From assembly GCA_016929205.1 (NCBI GenBank), contig JAFGJF010000203.1, forward strand, positions 1 through 9,916: a stretch of DNA of 9,916 bases. The letters run 5' to 3'. Of the stretch, positions 1 to 6,133 are shown one piece after another. The notes beneath the pieces were generated by a model. The model did no database searches and was not told the origin of the DNA. It was given only the letters and a program-made list of their open reading frames with translations. The position numbers and the translations under genes are program-made. Positions within the stretch are counted from its first letter, which is position 1. Each line of letters starts with the position of its first letter. Source of the DNA: Anaerolineae bacterium (GTDB lineage Bacteria; Chloroflexota; Anaerolineae; JAFGEY01).

Positions 1-2
1 AA

Positions 3-2306
3 CTACTAGGCCAGATCCCGCTGTTCAAGAGCTTTCGTTCCACGGAACTCAAAAGCTTGATCGAAAAAAGCCGGCTGGATACCTTTGCCCCTCGAGACGT
101 AATCATCCCCATTGGTCAGGCGGGCCAGTTCCTGGGTGTTGTCCTGGAAGGCAAAGCAGAAGCCGTGATCACCGACGAGATGGGCGAACGGCAGCAAATC
201 GGTCTGGTCAACCAGGGTGAATTTTTGGGCGAGATCTCGCTGCTAACCGGCGAGCCCACCGTCGCCGACGTGATCGCCCTCGAAAAATGCGAGCTTCTTC
301 TCATTCCTCAAGAGGTGTTTGCTGCCTTTCTATCGTTCAAACCCGACGCCTTGCAGGTAATCGCTAAAACGATAACCCAAAGGCTGAGATGGCGCGAGCG
401 GGACAAGATGGCCCAGACCCGGGTCGAAGACGCCTGGCGCAACGCGCCCGATCCATACGGGCTCAGGTTGTCCACAACCACGCCGATGAAAATCCTGACC
501 ATCGACTGCGCGGACGCTGCACTCAAGTTTGGCTATTTTGATACAGCCCTGGAGACAAACAACTTGCAGGGAGAGATAAAGGGCATCGGCTCCGACAATC
601 CACACCTCATTTACACATCGGAAAAGGGCCGCGCCAGGAAAGATCTGTGGATCGTCGATCACGTTCAGGCCTTGGCAGCGGTCGTCACCTTACTAACAGA
701 TCGCGACCAGGGCGTCCTTGAAACGTTGGACGAGTTGGACGCCGTTGGTCACAAGGTTGTTCATGGGGGAGATCGGTACAGCAATGCGGCAATCATTGAC
801 GCGCAGGTGATCAAGCACGTTGGGGAATACGCTCGCTTTGCGCCGAATCATAACCCGCTCAACCTGATAGCGATTCAAGAGTGCATCAAGCTGATGCCCC
901 AAGTCCCTCAGGTGGCAGTCTTTGATACCGGGTTCCATCAAAAAATGCCGCTCCAGGCCCATCTTTACGGCTTGCCTTACGATATGTATCAAGACGATCA
1001 TATCCGTCGATACGGTTTTCATGGCATTTCTCACCAATATGTCGCCCTTGAGGCAGCCGCACACCTGAAACGCCATTTTCCAGAGCTCAAAATCATCACT
1101 TGCCATCTGGACGACGAGGCCTCGCTGTGCGCAATCGATCACGGTCGATCCGTTGACACCAGCATGGGCCTCGCGCCTTTGGAAGGGTTGATCATGGGCA
1201 CCAAGTGCGGCGACCTGGACCCGGCGATCATCATCCATCTCTTGAAGGAGAAAGGGTTGTCCATCGAGCAGGTAGATGAAATCCTGAACCGGCAAAGCGG
1301 GCTCAAAGGCCTTTCCGGGATATCGGGCGATTTTCGCGAACTAGAAGATGCCGCCAGCAAAGGCGATCACCGCTCGATCGCCGCGATACAGGCTTTTTGC
1401 TACCGCATCCGCAAAACGATTGGAGCTTACACCTCGGCGATAAGTGGCTTGGACGCGCTGGTATTCACCGGGCACATTGGTGAGGGCAGCGCATGGGTCA
1501 GAAGCCTGACCTGCCAGGGCCTGTCCTATATGAATATCCTGGTCGATGACGTGCTGAACAAGATGGTGCCTCCCCGGCCCAAAGAAGTGATGGATATCTC
1601 GGATAAAAGCTCTCTGGTACAAGTCCTGGTCATCCCCACCGACGAAGTAAGGATGATCGCCCGCGAGACCATTCGCACCCTTGGTTATCGAAACGTGGCT
1701 CAGGTGATCAAACGCCAGCAGAAAATCGAGATCCCCATCGAAGTATCGGCACACCACGTCCATTTGTCCCAAGAGCACGTAAAAGTGCTGTTTGGGCCAG
1801 GATACGAACTGACACATCGCGCGGACCTCTCGCAGCCTGGGCAATATGCATGTGAAGAGACGGTCAACCTGATTGGCCACCGGGGGCGGGTTGAACGCGT
1901 GCGCATCCTGGGCCCGGTGCGCAACCAAACCCAGGTCGAAATCGCCATGACCGAAGAGTTCAGGCTGGGAATCAAAGCCCCAATCCGGCCCTCTGGCGAC
2001 CTGGAAGGCAGCCCGGGCATCACTCTCGAAGGATCTAGGGGAACGCTTGATATTCCTCAGGGCGTGATCTGTGCCGCGCGCCACATTCACATGTCGCCGG
2101 CAGACGCGCTTTCTTTTGGCCTCAAGAACCGTGACGTCTGCATGATTCGAGTTGAAGGAGAACGAACCTTGATCTTTGGCGACGTCCTGGTGCGGGTCAA
2201 TCCTGACTATAAACTGGCCATGCACCTCGACACAGATGAGGCCAACGCCGCCAGCATCAGGACAGGTATGATCGGTCACCTGGCCGGCGTCCAGGACCGG
2301 CGCTGA
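3..2306 (+). CDS. Cyclic-nucleotide-binding-like / acetate-kinase-like / PduL phosphotransacylase fusion (5' end outside window)
   Basis: The frame is open from base 3, and the bases before the first candidate start (TTG at 57) already read as a typical start of a cNMP-binding domain (LLGQIPLFKSF), so the gene begins upstream of the window; 767 residues are visible. Residues are numbered from base 3. Residues 1-140 form a Crp-type beta-roll, with GEFLGEIS at 72-79 as the phosphate-binding cassette; the usual Arg is Thr86. Residues 162-570 are an acetate kinase (AckA/ASKHA fold): VVHGG, H283, D308, H340, DTSMG, S-G-D-F-R (D443-R445) and E548 are conserved, but several phosphate-binding residues are replaced. 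Residues 575-760 are a PduL-type phosphate acyltransferase with both metal-site motifs, HVH (585-587) and RHIH (693-696), plus MHLDTDE (740-746). In known families PduL converts acyl-CoA to acyl-phosphate and AckA converts acyl-phosphate plus ADP to acid plus ATP. Likely cytoplasmic. Domain assignment is firm; kinase activity and ligand are uncertain. Confidence 0.93.
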   Translation, partial: LLGQIPLFKSFRSTELKSLIEKSRLDTFAPRDVIIPIGQAGQFLGVVLEGKAEAVITDEMGERQQIGLVNQGEFLGEISLLTGEPTVADVIALEKCELLLIPQEVFAAFLSFKPDALQVIAKTITQRLRWRERDKMAQTRVEDAWRNAPDPYGLRLSTTTPMKILTIDCADAALKFGYFDTALETNNLQGEIKGIGSDNPHLIYTSEKGRARKDLWIVDHVQALAAVVTLLTDRDQGVLETLDELDAVGHKVVHGGDRYSNAAIIDAQVIKHVGEYARFAPNHNPLNLIAIQECIKLMPQVPQVAVFDTGFHQKMPLQAHLYGLPYDMYQDDHIRRYGFHGISHQYVALEAAAHLKRHFPELKIITCHLDDEASLCAIDHGRSVDTSMGLAPLEGLIMGTKCGDLDPAIIIHLLKEKGLSIEQVDEILNRQSGLKGLSGISGDFRELEDAASKGDHRSIAAIQAFCYRIRKTIGAYTSAISGLDALVFTGHIGEGSAWVRSLTCQGLSYMNILVDDVLNKMVPPRPKEVMDISDKSSLVQVLVIPTDEVRMIARETIRTLGYRNVAQVIKRQQKIEIPIEVSAHHVHLSQEHVKVLFGPGYELTHRADLSQPGQYACEETVNLIGHRGRVERVRILGPVRNQTQVEIAMTEEFRLGIKAPIRPSGDLEGSPGITLEGSRGTLDIPQGVICAARHIHMSPADALSFGLKNRDVCMIRVEGERTLIFGDVLVRVNPDYKLAMHLDTDEANAASIRTGMIGHLAGVQDRR

Positions 2307-2323
2307 AACCCAGGTACTCGACT

Positions 2324-3934
2324 TTACTGCCGTTCATACACCCCCAGGAACGCCTTTAGCGTGGGATCGTCCGTCCACGGCAGATCGACCCGTTCGTAGC
2401 TGAACGCCGACAGCCAGTCAAACGCCGTGCCATAGATAATGATGTAATCGGGCTGAGCGACAAAAATGACGTAATCCATGTTCATCTTTTCGTGTCCGGG
2501 TGTGCCCTCGCCCATTCCCTCGACCTCGCTGTGCGCGATCACCAGATCATTCAGACCGTACAGGTCGAGCGCCTTCAGATCAGCGTAGAATGGCATCTGG
2601 CCCGCAGCGTCGACGGCGATAAACGTGTCGCGCGGCACGTTGTCGTGCAGCCACTTGCCCATCGCCGTGCGCGCGCGCCCCGCCAGCCCGGCGTCAAACG
2701 GATCGAGAAACAGTGCCTTTTCGCCGTTCAAGGACGACTGAACGAACAAGCCCGCCATCAACCCGATCACCAATACCCCCACGACGGCAGCCCGAACACT
2801 CGCCGGCGCCGGTCGCAGTTTCTCCAGCGCCTGCCACACCCAATCCGCGGCAACGATCAACCCGCCGGCTAGCAAAACGTAAAAGAAGGGCATCAAGGGC
2901 ACGAAAAAGCGGCCCACCGACCAGTCGCCACCCACGTAAGCAATGTACCCACCATAGGCAGCGACGAGCATGACGAAATAACTGCTCCACAGCCGCCAGC
3001 AGCGGCGCAGCAAGGGCAACAACGCTACGACGAGCGGCAGCACACCCAGATGGATTTGGACAAACGTCTGCAAATAAGCCCAGCCGCGCGCGCGCTGTGC
3101 GCCGCTGTCACCCAGCGTGACCTTGGCGTAAAACGTATTCGGCAGCGGGAAACCATAGTAACGCCAGCGAAAAGCGAACCACGGCACCCAAATCAGCACA
3201 AACAAGCCCAACCGCTGCCAATCCTGCCGGGTTGCCAGCCTGCGCTCGCCAATCAAGCGCGTCGCCACCTGGTGCAGCCCGGTCAGGCCATAGACCAGCA
3301 GCCCCTCCGGCCGGGTCATCGCCGCCAAGGCCAACCACGCCCCCGATACGGGCACGGCATCCGGGTCTTGCATCTCTCGCACGTAGGCCAGCCCACCGGC
3401 CAGGATCAGAAAGGCAAACAAGGGCGATTCCAGCCCCCCTACCGCCCACAAAGCGAAAGAGCCGTCGGCAGCCAGCAGCAGCGTCGCGAGCGCCCCCAGC
3501 CAGCGTCCACTTCCGGATAGCATCCGCGCGCGCCCTCCCGGCTGGTGCCCGTTTTCAGACAGCGCGCGCGCGCGCCCTCCCGGCTGGTATCCGTTTTCAG
3601 ACAGCGCGCGCGCGCGCAGCCCCAACAAAATGATACAAGCCAATGAGCACAGCGTGCCCAATGCCAGGGAGACACTGTGCACCGGTAGATTGAGCCAAAA
3701 GAATGGGATCAGAGCCACGGTCCACAGAAAATTGGTATACCCCTCGACCCGGCGCTCGCCGGCGTTAAACGTCAAGCCATAACCCCGCGCAGCGTTATAG
3801 GCGTAGCGAAAAGAGATATAGGCGTCGTCAACGGCGTCGAAATCCATCAACGAACTGTAAAACAGGGCATGGGCGACAAGCAGCATCGCCGCCAGTACAA
3901 GACAAGTCACCGGTTCTCGCCAAAAACGCATCAT
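2324..3934 (-). CDS. Polytopic GT-C glycosyltransferase (ArnT/PMT/AftB-like)
   Basis: A 536-residue membrane protein with roughly ten hydrophobic helices and a C-terminal soluble segment from about residue 400. The stretch after the first helix, [10 protein letters not shown] (36-45) followed by G-Y-G-L-T-F-N and V-E-G-Y-T-N-F-L-W, is the hallmark of GT-C enzymes that take a polyprenyl-phosphate sugar and transfer it on the outer face of the membrane; D36/D37 are the expected catalytic acids of the first periplasmic loop. Donor and acceptor cannot be read from the sequence. The frame extends to a TTG at 4000, but that codon overlaps a TATAAT box and has no ribosome binding site, so I prefer the tandem ATG at 3934/3931, which directly precedes Arg-rich residues and helix 1. 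Residues 107-148 carry a tandem 14-residue repeat absent from ordinary family members as far as I know. It converges on the upstream fusion gene with 17 bases between stops and no visible terminator hairpin. Confidence 0.88.
   Translation of the reverse strand: MMRFWREPVTCLVLAAMLLVAHALFYSSLMDFDAVDDAYISFRYAYNAARGYGLTFNAGERRVEGYTNFLWTVALIPFFWLNLPVHSVSLALGTLCSLACIILLGLRARALSENGYQPGGRARALSENGHQPGGRARMLSGSGRWLGALATLLLAADGSFALWAVGGLESPLFAFLILAGGLAYVREMQDPDAVPVSGAWLALAAMTRPEGLLVYGLTGLHQVATRLIGERRLATRQDWQRLGLFVLIWVPWFAFRWRYYGFPLPNTFYAKVTLGDSGAQRARGWAYLQTFVQIHLGVLPLVVALLPLLRRCWRLWSSYFVMLVAAYGGYIAYVGGDWSVGRFFVPLMPFFYVLLAGGLIVAADWVWQALEKLRPAPASVRAAVVGVLVIGLMAGLFVQSSLNGEKALFLDPFDAGLAGRARTAMGKWLHDNVPRDTFIAVDAAGQMPFYADLKALDLYGLNDLVIAHSEVEGMGEGTPGHEKMNMDYVIFVAQPDYIIIYGTAFDWLSAFSYERVDLPWTDDPTLKAFLGVYERQ
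3491..3616 (-). repeat. In-frame 42-bp tandem repeat with GC-alternating tracts
   Basis: Two units (3575-3616 and 3533-3574) match at 40 of 42 bases, and a third, degenerate unit occupies 3491-3532. The unit encodes [14 protein letters not shown]; the second copy differs only by Tyr to His, the third reads [14 protein letters not shown]. Each unit border contains an uninterrupted alternating G/C run (14 bases at 3604-3617 and at 3562-3575, 9 bases at 3525-3533). The period is a multiple of three, so copy number changes keep the frame. It lies in a hydrophilic loop between two predicted membrane helices of the glycosyltransferase. Confidence 0.9.
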
Positions 3935-3999
3935 CAACTCGTTCCAAGCCCAATCATAGCTGGTCGGGGCCGGTCCCGTGCCTGCCCCATCGCGGCGCA

Positions 4000-4005
4000 A
4001 TTATA
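4000..4005 (-). promoter_or_regulatory. Possible -10 box for the glycosyltransferase
   Basis: A perfect TATAAT on the minus strand, 66 bases upstream of the preferred ATG at 3934. No good -35 hexamer sits 16-18 bases upstream (TGGCTT is the best at 17). If it is used, transcription starts at about 3993, which argues against the TTG start at 4000. Confidence 0.3.
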
Positions 4006-4029
4006 CTATTGGTGCCCGGAAAAAGCCAT

Positions 4030-4058
4030 TTGCCTATCCGTCCGATTTGGGATAGAAT
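4030..4058 (+). promoter_or_regulatory. Possible plus-strand sigma-70-type promoter
   Basis: TTGCCT (4030-4035) and TAGAAT (4053-4058) are separated by 17 bases. No convincing gene starts just downstream; transcription would run antisense to the small ORF at 4065-4187, towards lysA 450 bases away. The same stretch contains a 6-bp inverted repeat (CTATCC 4034-4039, GGATAG 4050-4055), which on the minus strand could instead act as a weak terminator after the small ORF. Confidence 0.22.
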
Positions 4059-4064
4059 CAAAAA

Positions 4065-4187
4065 CTAGAACAGAGGGGAAGGGATTTTGCCAAAGACAAT
4101 CCACAGCAAACTCAGGAGAATGAGCAACGACAAAATGATGCGCCAGGCAAAGACACGCCAGAACAAGTGACTGTCTCTAAAGAGCAT
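4065..4187 (-). CDS. Possible 40-residue single-pass membrane protein
   Basis: The minus strand has an ATG at 4187 preceded by GGAGG with a 5-base spacer, a better ribosome binding site than most in this window. The product starts MLFRDSHLFWRVFAWR, continues with a strongly hydrophobic helix at about residues 17-32, and ends GKIPSPLF. The frame extends upstream to 4250, but that part translates the REP-like hairpin, so the ribosome binding site decides the start. It lies ahead of, and on the same strand as, the glycosyltransferase (130-base gap containing a TATAAT box). I recognise no family. It could be chance; the case rests on the ribosome binding site and the membrane helix. Confidence 0.4.
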   Translation of the reverse strand: MLFRDSHLFWRVFAWRIILSLLILLSLLWIVFGKIPSPLF

Positions 4188-4207
4188 CGACGCCTCCATC
4201 AAGTGTG

Positions 4208-4243
4208 CGGTGCCAGACACTGAGCCAATAGTGCCTGGCACCG
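4208..4243. repeat. REP-like hairpin (GTGCC-type palindrome)
   Basis: Inverted arms CGGTGCCAGACACT (4208-4221) and AGTGCCTGGCACCG (4230-4243) pair over 14 positions with one mismatch (A-C on this strand, G-T on the other), around an 8-base loop. GTGCCTGGCAC palindromes are typical of dispersed REP/BIME-type elements mobilised by IS200-like REP-associated (RAYT) transposases in several phyla. There is no T-run on either side, so it is unlikely to be an intrinsic terminator. On the minus strand it sits 10 bases upstream of the ribosome binding site of the small ORF. Confidence 0.65.
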
Positions 4244-4250
4244 AGACCAT

Positions 4251-4510
4251 TCACACCGGGCCTTGGTGCAAACTTGCCGCAAGAGCCTCAAATGTCCAGG
4301 TCATCCCACAGCGCGAAATCGATGCCTTGTGCGGCGCGACCGCTATGGCGCGGGCATCAAAAAGCATCCAGTAAACATTGCGTTTCACCCGATGTGCGTA
4401 AACATCCCCATTATAACACGATCTGTGCAATCATGTTGGACGGACGGCAGGCATATCGTTGGCGAAAAACCGCCGCTCCGGACGACAGTCAAACGACGGA
4501 AAGGAGTCGG
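4251..4510. other. Intergenic region upstream of lysA
   Basis: No recognisable gene on either strand. At 4410-4417 a symmetrical ATTATAAC gives a TATAAT on the minus strand (4415-4410) and a TATAAC on the plus strand (4412-4417), the latter about 94 bases before the lysA start; neither has a convincing -35. A short open frame around 4290-4372 on the plus strand (VIPQREIDALCGATAMARA) ends at a stop and resembles nothing I know. Confidence 0.4.
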
Positions 4511-5833
4511 ATGAACAAGCGTCTACTGCCCGACACGGCAACGCGATCGAACAACGGTCACCTGTATCTCGGAGGATGTGACACGGTCGAGTTGGCGCGC
4601 CAATACGGCACACCATTGTACGTCTATGACGAAACGACGCTGCACCGCGCCGCCCGTCAGTACCACGACGCGTTGAACCGGCATTATCCGGCCGAGTCCG
4701 CCGTTGCCTATGCCTCCAAAGCCTATCTGTGTACGGCACTGGCCCAATTCTGGGCGCGCAGCGGTCTGGAACTGGACGTGGTGGGACCGGGCGAGTTGGA
4801 AACAGCACTCAACGCCTCTTTTCCCGTGCGGCGCATTCACCTGCACGGCAACAACAAACCGCTGGCTCTGCTTGCGCGTGCCATTGAGGTCGGCTTGGGA
4901 CGCATCGTCATAGATGGTGATGGCGATTTCGAAAATCTGGATGCCCTTGCCCCGACGAAACCGGTCAAAACCTGGCTGCGCCTTTCGCCCGGCATCGACG
5001 CCCACACCCACGATTACCGCAACACCGGACTGTTGGATAGCAAGTTTGGTTTCCCTATCGCCACTGGCGACGCCGAACGAGCAGTTGCACGCGCGCTGCG
5101 CGCCCCCGAGATCGAACTGGTCGGCTTGCACGCCCACATCGGCTCGCAAATCCTCGATCCAGCCCCGTTGGTCGCCTGCGCCAAAACCTTGATCCAATTT
5201 GCTGCCCAGATGCGCGACCGGCACGGTTGGGTCGCGACTGAAATCAGCACCGGCGGTGGTTGGGGTGTGCCATATACGCTAGACCAGCCCGAATTGCTGA
5301 TAGAACAGTTCACTCAGTCGCTATGCGAAAATATAATTACCGAATGTACAACCCGCCAATTTCCGCTGCCGCGCCTTGTCTTGGAACCAGGCCGCTCGCT
5401 GGTCGCACAGGCCGGCGTGGCCCTGTACACCGCTGGCCGGCATAAAGTTGTCCCGGGCAAACGTGTCTATGTCGCCCTCGACGGCGGCCTGGCCGACAAC
5501 CCACGCCCGGCGTTGTATGGTACGCGCTACACGGCGCTTTGTGCAAACCGAGAGGGCAACACAACCGAAACCGTGACCTTGTGCGGCCCGTTTTGTGAAT
5601 CGGGCGATATCCTGGTCCGGGACGTCTCGCTGCCGGCCCTGAATTGCGGCGACATCGTCGTCATTCCTGTATCCGGGGCCTACCATCTGTCTATGGCCTC
5701 CACCTACAATGGGTTCCCGCGCCCGGCCGTGGTGTGGGTTGCCGATGCCAAGCCTGCACTCATCCAGCGCAGAGAAACCACTGCCGATCTGATATCACGA
5801 GATCTGCCGATCGAGTCATTCGCAGAATACTGA
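4511..5833 (+). CDS. lysA: Diaminopimelate decarboxylase (LysA)
   Basis: A 440-residue fold-type III PLP enzyme that decarboxylates meso-diaminopimelate to L-lysine, the last step of lysine synthesis, in the cytoplasm. Y-A-S-K-A at 67-71 holds the Schiff-base lysine (K70). HIGSQ (209-213), GGG (248-250) and EPGR (292-295) bind the PLP phosphate. C-E-S-G-D (362-366) carries the catalytic Cys contributed to the neighbouring subunit, and GAY (389-391) with YN (399-400) completes the active site. The substrate-binding segment R-P-A-L-Y (332-336) is present. The frame is open to 4274, but AAGGAG (4501-4506) sits 4 bases before ATG 4511, the length then fits the family, and the upstream extension has no homology I can see. 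Ornithine/arginine decarboxylase relatives are possible, but C-E-S-G-D and the N-terminal arrangement favour LysA. It appears monocistronic, with no other lysine genes in view and no lysine riboswitch recognisable upstream. Confidence 0.92.
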   Translation: MNKRLLPDTATRSNNGHLYLGGCDTVELARQYGTPLYVYDETTLHRAARQYHDALNRHYPAESAVAYASKAYLCTALAQFWARSGLELDVVGPGELETALNASFPVRRIHLHGNNKPLALLARAIEVGLGRIVIDGDGDFENLDALAPTKPVKTWLRLSPGIDAHTHDYRNTGLLDSKFGFPIATGDAERAVARALRAPEIELVGLHAHIGSQILDPAPLVACAKTLIQFAAQMRDRHGWVATEISTGGGWGVPYTLDQPELLIEQFTQSLCENIITECTTRQFPLPRLVLEPGRSLVAQAGVALYTAGRHKVVPGKRVYVALDGGLADNPRPALYGTRYTALCANREGNTTETVTLCGPFCESGDILVRDVSLPALNCGDIVVIPVSGAYHLSMASTYNGFPRPAVVWVADAKPALIQRRETTADLISRDLPIESFAEY

Positions 5834-5854
5834 GGATTGTGGACTGATCCTCGG
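5830..5854 (+). terminator. Hairpin overlapping the lysA stop codon
   Basis: CTGAGGAT (5830-5837) and ATCCTCGG (5847-5854) form an 8-bp stem with one G-T pair and a 9-base loop; the TGA stop of lysA lies in the left arm. The following bases are not T-rich, so it would be a weak or rho-assisted terminator, or an mRNA 3' stabiliser. Confidence 0.35.
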
Positions 5855-5894
5855 TCATAGTTGAAAAGAATCATTATCTATGATAGACTGATAG

Positions 5895-6071
5895 CATCAG
5901 AGTGGGATTTCCGCCGAACTGACCGGCAAACGCAAGGCCATCATCGCCAGTGGATTCTCGGCAACAGAGCGAGTTAAAGCACAACGCCTGGGAGCAGGGC
6001 CGTTTATCAAGAAACCATACACGCCGGCTAAAATCGGCCAGGTGATCAGACAGGAGCTCGACAAGCGGTAA
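5895..6071 (+). pseudogene. Remnant: C-terminal half of a response-regulator receiver domain
   Basis: From 5916 to the TAA at 6069-6071 the frame reads E-L-T-G-K-R-K-A-I-I-A-S-G-F-S, then A-T-E-R-V-K-A-Q-R-L-G-A-G, P-F-I-K-K-P-Y-T and a final helix I-G-Q-V-I-R-Q-E-L-D-K-R. This is the beta4-alpha4-beta5-alpha5 end of a CheY-like receiver of the kind at the C-terminus of hybrid PAS/histidine kinases. The conserved Ser-Gly after beta4 and the invariant Lys-Pro (KKPY) are visible. The first half, with the acidic pocket and phospho-acceptor Asp, is missing: an in-frame TAG lies at 5892 and there is no start codon. The helix segment VKAQRLG also looks one residue short against the usual VKEAQRLG. 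It is therefore a non-functional relic, left by a deletion or by a rearrangement between lysA and the next gene. Identification rests on remembered family consensus. Confidence 0.72.
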
Positions 6072-6110
6072 AAAAACACCCTCTGGCAGCAAGACGCTAC
6101 TGCCGGAGGG
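6070..6110 (-). terminator. Rho-independent terminator of the DUF5666 gene
   Basis: On the minus strand, arms at 6110-6100 and 6089-6079 pair over 11 positions (one G-T pair) around a 10-base loop, followed after two or three bases by seven T residues (6076-6070). It lies 24 bases beyond the stop of the DUF5666 gene. The T-run overlaps the TAA stop of the receiver-domain remnant on the other strand. Confidence 0.88.
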
Positions 6111-6133
6111 CTCAACGACCGCTCCAAAAACAA

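Noticed and set aside
57..59. TTG at 57 as the true start of the fusion gene
   Set aside because: The upstream codons in frame already encode the standard first strand and helix of a cNMP-binding domain, so the gene must begin before the window.
1341..2279. 312-codon open frame antisense to the PduL/AckA part
   Set aside because: No recognisable domain; it mirrors a strongly supported conserved gene and has no ribosome binding site of note. Typical GC-rich shadow.
3491..3616. CRISPR-like array
   Set aside because: Units are directly adjacent with no unique spacers, are in frame within a gene, and have period 42 = 14 codons.
3935..4000. Glycosyltransferase start at TTG 4000
   Set aside because: No ribosome binding site, overlaps a TATAAT box, and adds a Gly/Pro-rich tail before the tandem ATG that fits helix 1.
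4290..4372. Possible gene remnant (VIPQREIDALCGATAMARA)
   Set aside because: Short, no family recognised, no start or ribosome binding site; could be chance reading of intergenic DNA.
4274..4510. 79-residue N-terminal extension of LysA
   Set aside because: AAGGAG directly precedes ATG 4511 and the family length fits that start; the extension has no homology I can see.
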